From an uncultured Chthonomonas sp. (GTDB taxonomy: Bacteria; Armatimonadota; Chthonomonadetes; Chthonomonadales; Chthonomonadaceae): 64,000 nucleotides of DNA. The DNA lies in NCBI GenBank assembly GCA_903859705.1, contig CAIONQ010000023.1, forward strand, positions 44,818 through 108,817, given 5' to 3'. A model generated the notes under the pieces. The model saw nothing but the letters and a program-made list of their open reading frames with translations. It searched no databases and was not told the DNA's origin. A program made the translations under genes and the position numbers. Shown in pieces: positions 1-9,627 of this stretch. Positions within the stretch are counted from its first letter, which is position 1; the number at the start of each line of letters is the position of its first letter.

Positions 1-807
1 ACCATTCAGATGGTGTTGCCCATGCGCTTGCGGCTCGAGTCCGTTCCAGACAATCCCCGCCGTGCGGCTGTTATGCGTGGCCCACTGGCCCTTGCTGGCA
101 ATCTCGAGAGTGCCACACCAGAGGATGAGCACTCCGCCCTGAAGCTGCCTGTAATTGTTACACCGCATGCTGCGGGCACCGCATGGCTGCGCCCGGTGGG
201 GAACAACGCCGCCTACGAAGCACAGGGAGAATATGCCGGGGCAGCAGGATCTGCATCTGCGGTTACGCTGAAACTTCAGCCTTTCTACACCCTGCACGAT
301 CGCAAGTATGAGGTGTACTGGGATCTGTTTACACCCACAGAGTGGAAGCACAAACAGGCCGAAGTTGCGGCAGAAAATGCCCGCATACTGGCCCTGGAGA
401 AGATAACTGTAAGCTATGCCCACCCGGGAATGATGCAGAGCGAGCGGGATTTTGAAATGCACACGGAGGGCAGCCAGCCGGTGCGCATACTGGATAGAGC
501 CGGGCGAGGCGGCCGAGGTTGGTTCACTTTTGATATGCCCGTAGATGCAAGCGCACACAACGCGCTGGTGGTAACTTACTTTACAAACGAACGTCGGCCC
601 GCCGCCTTCAAGCTGCTGATAGATGGGGTAGAGATTGCCAATCAGAGCGCAGTTCGCTCATCGCCAGCAAAGTTTGTAGACGTTACGTACGCTGTACCGC
701 CCGCAGTTACTCAGAACAAAAAGAAAGTGACCATCCGTTTTGAATCTACGGCTGGCCACGATCTGGCTTCTGTATTTGGGCTTCGCGTAATCCGAGATCA
801 GCACTAA
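1..807 (+). CDS. GH127 beta-L-arabinofuranosidase, C-terminal part
   Basis: The reading frame is open from the first base, so the gene is cut by the window edge and only its last 268 residues are seen. The protein is the C-terminal part of a DUF1680/GH127 glycosidase, a family that removes beta-L-arabinofuranose from plant arabinans and extensin glycans. The opening stretch ending in LPMRLRLE, the following GPLALAGNLE and the later HDRKYEVYWDLFTPTEW match the family's beta-sandwich domains after the (alpha/alpha)6 barrel. The catalytic cysteine and glutamate would lie upstream. About 130 further residues form an extra beta-rich tail. The gene converges on the next one and their stop codons overlap by 4 bp. 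Confidence 0.85.
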   Translation, partial: TIQMVLPMRLRLESVPDNPRRAAVMRGPLALAGNLESATPEDEHSALKLPVIVTPHAAGTAWLRPVGNNAAYEAQGEYAGAAGSASAVTLKLQPFYTLHDRKYEVYWDLFTPTEWKHKQAEVAAENARILALEKITVSYAHPGMMQSERDFEMHTEGSQPVRILDRAGRGGRGWFTFDMPVDASAHNALVVTYFTNERRPAAFKLLIDGVEIANQSAVRSSPAKFVDVTYAVPPAVTQNKKKVTIRFESTAGHDLASVFGLRVIRDQH

Positions 808-3800
808 GGCAGATCAGTAAGTGCCTTAAGGGATCGCAAGCGATCTATATCCTCATCGGCAGGTTCAAGAACTAGCCAGAGCAAGGATCTTTCCGATTCG
901 CCTGGCTTTATGGTGATTTCGCCGCCGGTGCCGAAGTTAGCACCGTGAACGCCGAAGTCCTCGGTTTTCATTGCACCCCCCGTTTCGCCACCGCTCGCAA
1001 TCAGCAGCATGCGGTGGCCATCGGTACTTTCTGTAAGTCCGCAGCCGTAAACGTTATGTTCATGGCTAAACTGGCTCAGCCTGCGCACACGCTTTTGCCC
1101 ATTGTTCCACCAGGTTGTCGTAGCTGATTTGCCAGCAATGACCTCGCCCGGGTTGGTCCAGCATGCTACACCCGCATTGGGCAGGCTGATGGGGCCCGTA
1201 GTTGGGTTGTGCCAGGTTACCATCACTACGGCCATAGAAGTATCGGCCCTGGTGAGGTATTCGGTTTTCACCTGCAGACCTCGGCGCAACCGGTGCTGCA
1301 GGGTGCAGCTTGTTTCTACACCGCTCCACTGAAGCCCGCGTGTTCCTACCCGGTCTGTAACCACCCGGGCAGCAAAAGCCTCTTTTGTTAACAGAAAACC
1401 ACCAATCCACTCCAGGTATGGATGCACACCCCCAAACCATGGGTTAGACCATACCATCGGCCGACTTTGTGGATAGCTGGAGGTTAGGTATTCAAAGCTG
1501 CCATGCTGCAGAGAGAACATACTGCCAGCAAATCTGGGGCTTACCTGGAAGCGGATATTGCCATTATCAACGGTGTATATCCCTGCCTCGCCCTCCTCCG
1601 CTACTGCCACGGGAATTTTGCTGCCAACTGAGATTACCGGTGATTCTATGGTGATATCGTAACGGGGCAGCCGCAGTTCCGCTGTCAGGTCTGCGGTGGC
1701 ACCATTGGCTGCACAGATGCTCAGCTCCCGTGTAATTGTCTCATTCTGTACAATGCCAATATTCGGTAGTTCGATGCTTTCGGGTGATACAGTCGCTCCG
1801 CCAGCACTAATGTGGATCTCGCCCAGCAAAGGTGCACCCAGCCTGTTTGCCGCAGATAGACTCACCGTAACTGCCTCATCTGTAGGCAGCAACACGGGGT
1901 TCACCGAGAACGTTAGTTCTCGCCCCGCAATTTTCTTAAGCTCTTCGGGCTCCGCCGTCCCCGCTTTCCGGGTTAGCCTTTGCCAGAGGTTGCGAACGGT
2001 GCTGAAGTTGCCAGGGCCAAGATACACGTACATGGGTTCCAGAGTTACCGAACCATGCGCGGGAACAGGGCCAGTTTGTAAGGTTAGGGAGGGCACCCAC
2101 TCGTTTTCGTAAACTCCCTCTCCCCTCCACAAAAGGCCCGCCACTCCGCCCTTCATCTCCATGGCAACCCAGCCTTCCGAAAGGCTTTTGCCTTCCGCCA
2201 GGAAGTCCGCAGTGCATACCGGGAAGCCATCCAGATCGGAAGTAAGTTCGTGCAGAACCCCTGATTCCAGTGGCAATGCCAGCGCCAGGGGGTGGGAGCG
2301 ACCCGTGTTTACGCGGATAGCGCCATCAAACGCCTCTGCTGCGGTATTTTGCAGCGTGATTTCTATTCGCAAAAGCGAATCAGATAGCGGTGTAACGGCA
2401 CGCGTAACCGTAATATCTGGCTGTTCAACCGTATGTCCGCTAATTGCGGCAGCACCTGCAGGAAGATGAGGCAGCTGCAGCGGGAGATATGGCCACTTTC
2501 GCCATCGCCAGGGATTATACGGTGGGCCAACATCCGGTATTGTCAGCTCCATCTGCAAACCTGTGGCTTTGTTGCTGAAATGCAGGCGGCCGCCGAGCAG
2601 GTTCTGGCACACCGAATATCCGGCTGATTCCTGCACCAGTGTGTCAGCACCAGAATCTACAAACACCAGTGGAGACCCCGCGTGGCACCGCAGCATCAGC
2701 GGCACATGCTCTATATGGTTTCCGCTATCAATCTGTACGATGGCCTGGTATGCCCCACCGTTGGCGATAGTTACTTCGGCCTTCATCTCGGCAACTGCGC
2801 AGGGCAGCAGGTTGAGAGTGCTGCTCTCCAGGTTAAATTCAGTGCCTTCTGGAACGATAATCGAAACAGTGATGCTGCGGGAGCAATCCACACTGTTCTT
2901 GATGGAAAGCTGAACCGCTTGCGGTACCCCGGGGTAGAAGGCGGATTCACTGAGCGTTGCTTCAAATGGGCGCACGAAGCGGGCCCCGGTTTCCAGAACC
3001 ACTGTTTCCACTGCGCCATCGAGGTCGATGCCTTCAATACGGGTGGTTAACCTGCCGTGCCGCCGGCCATCTTTAATAGGTTGTGCTCCAAAATTCGCAG
3101 ATACAATCCCCATACTTTCGGTTGGAACTCCGGCAACAGTGCTGGCGTTTAGCTGTGCTTCCAGCCACTCATCACCCTGGGCAGTAATTGTAACTGGGGT
3201 GTTGGGGTTCTTCTTCCATGTTACTTTCCAGGCAGCATCCAGATTGTCTCCGGCGGCCACAATGCCGGCTGGGCCGGTTAACCCGGTTAACACGCACGAG
3301 GCTTCCAGTTGCGCACAATCAATAGCGGTTATCCCGCCAGAGGCACAATCCACCGATACCGAGAGCTGGTCGTCCCCATCCTGAAACAGATACTGGTAAA
3401 CCGGCATGCCGTTGAGATTGGCTTTGTCCGGTACCAACTCTGGCACATTTTTCAGGCAGGCATACCAATCTCTGCCAGGCTTTGAGAAGAACCACTTGCC
3501 AGGTGTGGAGTTAACGATTCCAGGCACGAAGCAGCGCATATATACATCGCTCTCCGGCTCCCACATAAATCCCATCCGCTTGTAAAGCGGCATTGCCTTT
3601 TCATTTCCGGCCCAGGTGTGCAGGGTAACTTCGCGGTAACCTTGCTCAATGCAATAGTCAATGGCGGTACGCAGAAGTCTCTTTCCAATGCCAAGGCCGT
3701 GGATAGCGGGGTCGGCATATAAGAAGGCTACATAGCCGGTATCTCCATCTGCCTCTGGAGCCTTAAGCTCGCAGATCCCTAGGAAACGATCGTCTGCCTC

Positions 3801-4073
3801 TGCCACCAGAGCTAAGTTGCACGCCCATCCTTCGAACTTCCACATCATGCCTTCCAGATGGGGTTGAATGCCGCGCTTCCAGCCACCGGGCCATCCCTCA
3901 TCCAGGGTGTTGAAGAGGCCAATTAGCCTGGTTGCATCGGCCTTACTGCTTCTATCGATTGGGCGTATGGTAACGGATCCCGAGATATGTGGTGTTGAGG
4001 TCAACTGTTTCTCGCTTCTTGTGCGCGCACGTCTTTGTATCCAGCAGCACATCCACAATGTTGCGGGCTCCAC
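804..4073 (-). CDS. Giant GNAT acetyltransferase fused to beta-sandwich domains
   Basis: This 1089-residue protein begins with a GNAT acetyltransferase domain (about residues 34-180). Its acetyl-CoA motif HGLGIGKRLL is at 125-134 and the GN.KA..LY.R.GF motif is near 146-159. The remaining 900 residues are beta-rich. They include a stretch with CARDB-like character and an end resembling carbohydrate-enzyme or mutarotase-type sandwiches. GNAT proteins are normally 150-200 residues, so the fusion is unusual. No signal peptide is visible. The GTG start gives about 30 poorly ordered residues; a TTG at residue 24 is an alternative. The substrate is unknown; the neighbouring GH127 suggests a sugar-related role, which is inference. 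Confidence 0.75.
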   Translation of the reverse strand: MEPATLWMCCWIQRRARTRSEKQLTSTPHISGSVTIRPIDRSSKADATRLIGLFNTLDEGWPGGWKRGIQPHLEGMMWKFEGWACNLALVAEADDRFLGICELKAPEADGDTGYVAFLYADPAIHGLGIGKRLLRTAIDYCIEQGYREVTLHTWAGNEKAMPLYKRMGFMWEPESDVYMRCFVPGIVNSTPGKWFFSKPGRDWYACLKNVPELVPDKANLNGMPVYQYLFQDGDDQLSVSVDCASGGITAIDCAQLEASCVLTGLTGPAGIVAAGDNLDAAWKVTWKKNPNTPVTITAQGDEWLEAQLNASTVAGVPTESMGIVSANFGAQPIKDGRRHGRLTTRIEGIDLDGAVETVVLETGARFVRPFEATLSESAFYPGVPQAVQLSIKNSVDCSRSITVSIIVPEGTEFNLESSTLNLLPCAVAEMKAEVTIANGGAYQAIVQIDSGNHIEHVPLMLRCHAGSPLVFVDSGADTLVQESAGYSVCQNLLGGRLHFSNKATGLQMELTIPDVGPPYNPWRWRKWPYLPLQLPHLPAGAAAISGHTVEQPDITVTRAVTPLSDSLLRIEITLQNTAAEAFDGAIRVNTGRSHPLALALPLESGVLHELTSDLDGFPVCTADFLAEGKSLSEGWVAMEMKGGVAGLLWRGEGVYENEWVPSLTLQTGPVPAHGSVTLEPMYVYLGPGNFSTVRNLWQRLTRKAGTAEPEELKKIAGRELTFSVNPVLLPTDEAVTVSLSAANRLGAPLLGEIHISAGGATVSPESIELPNIGIVQNETITRELSICAANGATADLTAELRLPRYDITIESPVISVGSKIPVAVAEEGEAGIYTVDNGNIRFQVSPRFAGSMFSLQHGSFEYLTSSYPQSRPMVWSNPWFGGVHPYLEWIGGFLLTKEAFAARVVTDRVGTRGLQWSGVETSCTLQHRLRRGLQVKTEYLTRADTSMAVVMVTWHNPTTGPISLPNAGVACWTNPGEVIAGKSATTTWWNNGQKRVRRLSQFSHEHNVYGCGLTESTDGHRMLLIASGGETGGAMKTEDFGVHGANFGTGGEITIKPGESERSLLWLVLEPADEDIDRLRSLKALTDLP

Positions 4074-4155
4074 TTCATGATATGAAGCGAAGCCCGTTTG
4101 CAGTGCTTATCACAACCTGTATATCGTTTTCATGCCCTATCGGCGCTAAACAGTT

Positions 4156-5787
4156 TTAGTTCAGCAGATCAGAGGGCAACCCATCCGGGAAGAGGCCACC
4201 ATAGGTTGGGTCCGGGTAAACACCGGCAGAGAAGTCCGGGATACCCTCAGAGATAAAGGGGTACGTTGGTGCGAAGGCTTTGATGTCAGCCGGTGGGTTT
4301 GCGAACCAGGCAGCCATATTTACCTTAACTTTTACTATTGTAACACCAGGCATTATTGCGGGGCCATTGTTTGCCCCACTGTTGGGGCCGCCGTTTGCCG
4401 CGGATGCTGCCAGTGCTGCAGGCATCTGCTCGAACACCCCGCCTGCGTATCCACCTGTAACGGTGCCGTAGATGTTCACCACAAACCTCGGGAACTTGAG
4501 GGTGAATGGGCCCACGGCAGCCTGTGCAATAACCGGCACCACATAGGTGTTTATACGGGTTAATACTATGTTCACCTTGGGAGTGTTAGGTAGCAGGTAA
4601 CCACCGCTTCCATCTGTAGGGCGCGCCAACACGCCGGCAATCCCCTTCTGCTCACGATCAGCAGTGGCAGCTATGGCCTTCTGAGCAATCTGCAAGTAGG
4701 AGGCATCTCGCAACGTAAGAAATGGGCTGGCAGGCAGGTACTCTCCAGGCTCGAGCTTGCCGTTATTGTTTTTATCCAGATAACCAAAGTAGGGAACAAG
4801 GGAGTTAGTTACGCTGGTGGCTGGTTCCGAAATGCCGGGCGGTGGTGCAGAGCCAGCCGAGTTGGAGCTGCCCGTGTTGGCCATTGTTATAACGCCTGTG
4901 TTATCGCCGTTACTACGATCGCGGATGTATGCCAGTGAAAGTGCTATTTCGGAGCGCATAGAGTTAACATATGCGTCGAAAAGGTAAACCTCGGGCAGGC
5001 CAATCGTTACTGTTGCACCATTTTGATCGGGAGCAGGCAAGGTGTAGGTGAAATTAGCATCAGCCTCCACAATTGCCAGGTCGTCGGCTACAGTGCCGAG
5101 ATCTGCAAGTAGCTTCTGCCTACGCGCCACATCAGAAGAATCGCCAAAATAGCCATTAAACGGCATCATGCCGAATCTGAGATCAGCAATGGGGCCAAGC
5201 ATTTCAAGCAAGGTATTTGGGTTGGAAAGGCCACGATTGAGGAACCAGATAAGGCTGAGTTGATTGTGGCCGGGAACAGGCGCCGAAATGGTGGTGTCAT
5301 CTGGCGGCGATGGGGGCATGGTGCCGGTTGTAGGCGGATCTGGAACGAGGCCCACACCGGGCGAACCTCCACCTGAAGGGGCATTGCCGCGAGTTATTGC
5401 CGTTGTGCTTCTGCCCGGAAGATGTGTACTGCCGGTGCTTCCTGCGCCGCTGGAACCACCGGAAGCAGCGGTGCTTCCGGCATCCATACCCTCGCCGCAA
5501 ATGCCTGCAAGCGAAATTGCCTCACCAAAGCGTGCCTGAGAACTGCCGGGATTGGAGCGCACTGCCTTCTGAAACAGCGAGAATGCGTCGCCAAGGGTTT
5601 GAGTAGATGTATTGGAGCTGCCGGATGCCAGATTCACCAGAACGGATCGGCCAGCCGCAAGCGGGTCTACAGGAGTAGAGGTACCTCCACCACCGCCGCA
5701 CCCCGTTAGTGAAAGCGTAAACGCGCCGACTATGGTAATTGCAGCAGTAACTCTGCTGGCAATCCCCACGGCATCTCGATGCTTCAT
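4156..5787 (-). CDS. Putative lipoprotein with EF-hand-like loop
   Basis: A 543-residue exported protein of unknown function. The first 30 residues form a lipoprotein signal ending in the lipobox LTGC (Cys30), followed by a glycine run. I chose the ATG at 5787 because GGGGGAG lies 6 bases upstream; the frame stays open further back. Residues from about 45 resemble a TPR-like helical pair, a low-complexity Gly/Ser/Pro segment follows, and near residue 337 the sequence DKNNNGKLEPGE fits a calcium-binding EF-hand or dockerin loop. The gene is divergent from the DEAD-box gene and has a good promoter upstream. Confidence 0.8.
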   Translation of the reverse strand: MKHRDAVGIASRVTAAITIVGAFTLSLTGCGGGGGTSTPVDPLAAGRSVLVNLASGSSNTSTQTLGDAFSLFQKAVRSNPGSSQARFGEAISLAGICGEGMDAGSTAASGGSSGAGSTGSTHLPGRSTTAITRGNAPSGGGSPGVGLVPDPPTTGTMPPSPPDDTTISAPVPGHNQLSLIWFLNRGLSNPNTLLEMLGPIADLRFGMMPFNGYFGDSSDVARRQKLLADLGTVADDLAIVEADANFTYTLPAPDQNGATVTIGLPEVYLFDAYVNSMRSEIALSLAYIRDRSNGDNTGVITMANTGSSNSAGSAPPPGISEPATSVTNSLVPYFGYLDKNNNGKLEPGEYLPASPFLTLRDASYLQIAQKAIAATADREQKGIAGVLARPTDGSGGYLLPNTPKVNIVLTRINTYVVPVIAQAAVGPFTLKFPRFVVNIYGTVTGGYAGGVFEQMPAALAASAANGGPNSGANNGPAIMPGVTIVKVKVNMAAWFANPPADIKAFAPTYPFISEGIPDFSAGVYPDPTYGGLFPDGLPSDLLN

Positions 5788-5931
5788 CGTCATCTCCCCC
5801 GAGCGCACGCCTGCAGGCGGGCCCGGACTGCTTGAATACTCACGGTTGCAAAAAAAGTGTGGGGGAAACCGTCGCAATTTCAGCGCCAATACTGCAGAAC
5901 CGGTGGGGGCCAGCATGGTGCAGAATTGCTG

Positions 5932-5960
5932 ATTATAGCACAAGGCACCGAATGTGCCAA
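5932..5960 (-). promoter_or_regulatory. Sigma70-type promoter of the lipoprotein gene
   Basis: On the minus strand, TTGGCA (5960-5955) and a perfect TATAAT (5937-5932) are separated by exactly 17 bases. The start of transcription would be near 5925, giving a leader of about 138 nt before the ATG at 5787. Confidence 0.6.
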
Positions 5961-5973
5961 TTGGAGCGGAATG

Positions 5974-5993
5974 CTGTGTAACATATTACACAG
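5974..5993. promoter_or_regulatory. 20-bp inverted repeat, candidate operator (CRP/FNR-like)
   Basis: CTGTGTAACATATTACACAG has perfect 8-bp arms around a 4-bp centre. It sits about 58 bases upstream of the predicted leftward start site, a position typical of activator sites. The TGTGT...ACACA form resembles CRP/FNR-family sites, but the regulator is not known. Confidence 0.45.
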
Positions 5994-6114
5994 GGTGGCT
6001 TCAACCACCGTTATTGGACGGATGTAGAAATCTAATTGATCCTCAAATTTAGAAGGCGCAAAACGGCGGTAAAGTGTCGTGAACTGCGTCACAGTCCCGA
6101 ATCGGTCCTTAAGG

Positions 6115-6120
6115 TATACT
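6115..6120 (+). promoter_or_regulatory. Candidate -10 box of the DEAD-box operon
   Basis: TATACT lies just upstream of an early in-frame ATG at 6125. I see no good -35 element. If it is used, transcription would start near 6127, which favours translation from the ATG at 6155 behind AAAGGGAG. Confidence 0.35.
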
Positions 6121-6154
6121 AAGAATGTTGAGAAAGGGAGAATGTGACGTTTTA

Positions 6155-8311
6155 ATGACCGAAGCTAAGACTACAAAAAAGAAAAGTTCGTCGAAGAGCA
6201 AGGATACCACCGCCGCCGAAGACACTGCTGTGAAGCAGCAGGTCGAGACAGTTTCCGAACCCATTGCAGCCGTGGCTGCAGGTTCCGAGGCAGCCTCCGA
6301 GGAGGCTCCTGCCAGCGTACGTACTGAAAAATCCGAAGTACCTGTGGCAACTGAAGTAGCTGCAGCACCCGAAGTAACTGCGGCACCAGAACCAGCGGTA
6401 GCCCCTGAAGTAACTGCATGGCCTGCAGCACCTGCAGAAATCGTTTCCGAAGGCGAAGGAGATGCCGAAGATACGGTTCCGCCCGGAAAGCTTTTTCGAG
6501 ATCTGAATCTGAGTGAAGCCACTCTGCGTGCAGTAATTGAGGCGGGCTTTGAAGCGCCTACGCCCATTCAAGAGCAGTCTATCCCTGTTTTGCTCTCCGG
6601 CCGTGATCTTATCGGCCAGGCACAAACCGGAACAGGCAAAACAGCTGCTTTCGCATTGCCAATTGCCGATCTGTTGGATTCTACATTCCACTATCCGCAG
6701 GCCATTATACTTCTGCCCACCCGTGAGCTTTGCATTCAGGTTGCTCAGGAAACTTACAACCTTTCCAAATACCGCAAGCTCAAGGTTGTTCCTGTTTACG
6801 GCGGCCAGCCTATCGATCGCCAGTTCAGGGCTCTGAGCCAGGGTGCACAGGTTGTCGTCGGCACGCCAGGACGTGTGCTTGATCACCTGCGCCGCGGCAC
6901 GCTCGATCTTACTCGCGTTCGCATTGTGGTTCTGGATGAAGCAGATGAGATGCTGAACATGGGCTTCCTTGAGGATGTAGAAGAGATCCTCAAAGATGCC
7001 CCTGCAGAGCGCCAAACCGCACTGTTCTCCGCAACTATGCCGCCGCGTATCGCCGCGCTGGCGAAAACATATCTGCGAGACCCGGAGCGCGTTACTATTG
7101 AAAGCAAACGCCGCACGGTTGCCCTTGTCGAACAGAAGTACTACGAGGTAGCTCCTTCCCAGAAGGTAGAGGCTCTTTCTCGTATCCTCGATATGGAGAG
7201 CCCGGGCAGCACCATCATCTTCTGCCGTACCCGTCGCGATGTGGATGACCTTGGTGAATCGCTGCAGCTACGTGGCTATGAGGCGGAAACTCTGCATGGT
7301 GAAATGAACCAGGCAGCCCGTGATCGCGTTATGAGCAAGTTCCGTGCAGGTGCCGCCGATCTGCTAATTGCCACCGATGTTGCCGCCCGTGGTCTGGATA
7401 TCGATCAGGTTACACACGTAATCAACTACGATATTCCGTGGGATGTTGAGTCTTATATCCACCGCATTGGCCGAACAGGCCGCGCGGGCCGCAGCGGCGA
7501 AGCCATTACTCTGGTAAGCCCCCGCGAACGATATCAGCTTCGATTGATCGAACGAACCATTAACGCACCCATCCGGCCATGCCGGGTGCCTACCTCCGCC
7601 GATATCGCCTCTCGCCGCCGTGAGATGTTCAAAGATAAGCTCAAGGCGTCCATCAATGAAGGCAACTCCGATGGCTTCCTGGCCACCGTTGGTGAGATGA
7701 TGGAAGAGGGCGGATTCGATGCTTCTCAGATTGCCGCCGCTGCACTGCAGATGCTATGGCAGAAAGAGAAGGGCGCAGCCGATTACGATATTGCTCAGGC
7801 AAACGTAGAAACCGAGCGCACCGAATCCGGTATGACCCGCCTGTTCCTCCAGATTGGCCGGCAGGATGGCATTCGACCTGGCGATATTGTTGGCGCCATT
7901 GCCAATGAAGCCGGTGTGCCTGGCAACGCAATTGGCACCATCGATATCATGGACCGCAGCACCTTTGTTGAGGTTCCGGAAGCCGATGCCAACCTGGTTA
8001 TCGAAGCCCTTAACCGCACCAAAATGCGCGGCCGCAAGGTGTACGCAGATGTTGCTCGCCCACGCACAGAAGGCGAGCCCGGTTCCGGGCCTCGCCCACC
8101 TGGCGCATGGCAGGAACAGCGCCCATCAGGCCCGCCACAGGGCGGTGGTGGAGGCGGCAGGTACATGGGCCCACCCCGTGGATCCTCTCCAGATCGAGAT
8201 CGGCCGCAAACCCGGTTTGGTGGCGATCGGCAGCGCGTAGATCGCGCTGGCGGTGGCAAGAAACCATTCAAGCCAGAGTTTGACGGGCCTAAGAAGCACT
8301 TCAAGAAGTAG
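6155..8311 (+). CDS. deaD: DEAD-box ATP-dependent RNA helicase (CsdA/DeaD type)
   Basis: An ATP-dependent RNA helicase that remodels structured RNA, probably in ribosome assembly or cold adaptation as in other DeaD/CsdA proteins. An N-terminal Lys/Ala/Glu-rich extension of about 100 residues precedes the core. The core motifs occur in order: Q motif ending PTPIQ, AQTGTGKT, PTRELC, TPGR, DEAD, SAT, IIFCRT, ATDVAARGLD and HRIGRTGR. A DbpA-type RNA-binding domain follows (MTRLFLQIGR to RGRKVYADVA), then a Gly/Arg/Pro-rich tail typical of RNA binding. The start at 6155 fits the AAAGGGAG 14 bases upstream; an in-frame ATG at 6125 would add 10 residues. The TPR gene follows after 5 bp, probably in the same transcript. 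Confidence 0.95.
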   Translation: MTEAKTTKKKSSSKSKDTTAAEDTAVKQQVETVSEPIAAVAAGSEAASEEAPASVRTEKSEVPVATEVAAAPEVTAAPEPAVAPEVTAWPAAPAEIVSEGEGDAEDTVPPGKLFRDLNLSEATLRAVIEAGFEAPTPIQEQSIPVLLSGRDLIGQAQTGTGKTAAFALPIADLLDSTFHYPQAIILLPTRELCIQVAQETYNLSKYRKLKVVPVYGGQPIDRQFRALSQGAQVVVGTPGRVLDHLRRGTLDLTRVRIVVLDEADEMLNMGFLEDVEEILKDAPAERQTALFSATMPPRIAALAKTYLRDPERVTIESKRRTVALVEQKYYEVAPSQKVEALSRILDMESPGSTIIFCRTRRDVDDLGESLQLRGYEAETLHGEMNQAARDRVMSKFRAGAADLLIATDVAARGLDIDQVTHVINYDIPWDVESYIHRIGRTGRAGRSGEAITLVSPRERYQLRLIERTINAPIRPCRVPTSADIASRRREMFKDKLKASINEGNSDGFLATVGEMMEEGGFDASQIAAAALQMLWQKEKGAADYDIAQANVETERTESGMTRLFLQIGRQDGIRPGDIVGAIANEAGVPGNAIGTIDIMDRSTFVEVPEADANLVIEALNRTKMRGRKVYADVARPRTEGEPGSGPRPPGAWQEQRPSGPPQGGGGGGRYMGPPRGSSPDRDRPQTRFGGDRQRVDRAGGGKKPFKPEFDGPKKHFKK

Positions 8312-8316
8312 CTCCG

Positions 8317-9546
8317 ATGGCGAGTAAATTAACTCCTCCTGCCAGCAAACCTGTACCGGCAACTCCTGCCGGAGAATCTCTGTTTCAGGCAATCGGCAAG
8401 CGGCTTAAACGCCGCTTGCCGATCCTGATAGCAGCCATTGGCACACTGGCAGTTGTGGCTGGTGGTGTTAATATCTATCGACATCGGCCAATGACCGCAG
8501 AACGGTACTATTGGCAAGGTGTTGAGCATCTGAAAGAGGGCAGTACAGCGTTTGCTATGCTGGATTGGCAAAATGCTGTACGCCTGAACAACAAAGACCC
8601 ACGCCCTTATCTTGCCATGTCTGAAGTGGAAGAACGCGGCGGAAACCTTGGGCGTGCTGCAGATTTACTCGGCACTGTTCTGTACTACCACCCCAAACAC
8701 CTCCACCTTCAATGCCGGCGCGCGCAGCTTTACGGTATGGCCAACCGGTTTGAAATGGCCCTCAACGTAGCGCAGGATGGCGTTGCCATAGAGCCAAATT
8801 GCCCCGCAGCCTTTAATGCGTATGGCATGCTGCTGGAGAAGGCTGGCGACTACGCAGGTGCTGCAGTGGCCCTGGGCCGCGCGCACACGCTTCTACCTTC
8901 CGATCACGCACTGGCACTTGATTACGCCCGTATTCTCGCTCTCTCTGGCAAACCGCAGGATGCTCTGGGTATTGTTGAGGCAGAACTGGCCACCGATAAG
9001 TTTCCGGTGCAGGCCCACTATCTGGAAGGCTGGATCCTCAGCGAGTACGGCAGAGCGGGCAAAATAGATGACAAAAATGCGATTATCCACTTTGGATTGG
9101 CGCTGGTAAACAATCCTGAACACACTCAGACGCTCACTCAGCTTGGGCGCATCTACCTGCGAAGGAATAATCTCCATGGGGCGCAAATAGAGCTGGAGCG
9201 CGCGTTCAAAAATGGCCCGGCATCTCTGGAACTTGTGGATGCCCTCGTAGAACTGTACGATAGGCTCAACAGCCCACTCCTAATTCAGGCTCAACAAACG
9301 AATGAACAGCTGAAAGCAGCCCTGATACCGCTACGAGATCTACGCCATCGTTACGTTCAGAACCCCAATGATCTGAATAACAACATGAAGCTTGCCGATG
9401 CGGAACTGGGTGTGGGAAATACTTACGATGCGTTTGACCTGGTTCGGATGGTACATGAAAAAGATCCGGGCCGTAAAGACGCGGCAGATAAGTACACCGA
9501 GATGACCACAGGTAAAGTGCCAACCGGGCCCAACAAAAGCAGCTAA
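8317..9546 (+). CDS. Membrane-anchored TPR protein
   Basis: A 409-residue protein with one transmembrane helix near residues 34-52 and then a long series of tetratricopeptide repeats. Recognisable helix pairs include AERYYWQGVEHLKEG, DPRPYLAMSEVEERGG and PAAFNAYGMLLEKAGDYAGA. TPR arrays mediate protein-protein contacts; this one would face the periplasm or outer side. It begins 5 bp after the helicase, so the two are likely co-transcribed, although no functional link is evident. A strong hairpin terminator follows its stop. The specific role is unknown. Confidence 0.85.
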   Translation: MASKLTPPASKPVPATPAGESLFQAIGKRLKRRLPILIAAIGTLAVVAGGVNIYRHRPMTAERYYWQGVEHLKEGSTAFAMLDWQNAVRLNNKDPRPYLAMSEVEERGGNLGRAADLLGTVLYYHPKHLHLQCRRAQLYGMANRFEMALNVAQDGVAIEPNCPAAFNAYGMLLEKAGDYAGAAVALGRAHTLLPSDHALALDYARILALSGKPQDALGIVEAELATDKFPVQAHYLEGWILSEYGRAGKIDDKNAIIHFGLALVNNPEHTQTLTQLGRIYLRRNNLHGAQIELERAFKNGPASLELVDALVELYDRLNSPLLIQAQQTNEQLKAALIPLRDLRHRYVQNPNDLNNNMKLADAELGVGNTYDAFDLVRMVHEKDPGRKDAADKYTEMTTGKVPTGPNKSS

Positions 9547-9564
9547 CACTTTTTGTACGGCAAA

Positions 9565-9610
9565 CAATAAACGGCCCGCCCGGAGAAAGCTCTGGGCGGG
9601 CCGTTTAACT
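9565..9610. terminator. Bidirectional intrinsic terminator
   Basis: Arms at 9569-9581 and 9594-9606 are perfectly complementary over 13 bp (AAACGGCCCGCCC). Four further pairs in the loop region (one a G-T wobble) make a stem of about 17 bp with an AAAG loop. The A-rich and T-rich ends let it act for both the rightward TPR gene and the leftward ATPase gene that converge here. Confidence 0.8.
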
Positions 9611-9627
9611 ATTCCAAGGCACAGAAA

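Larger units (their letters stand above)
5788..6154. promoter_or_regulatory. Divergent promoter region between lipoprotein and DEAD-box genes
   Basis: This 367-bp gap holds no credible gene. It contains a sigma70-like promoter facing left, a 20-bp inverted repeat, a short GGTGG/CCACC hairpin at 5994-6009, and a -10 box facing right (each listed or noted separately). Confidence 0.6.
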
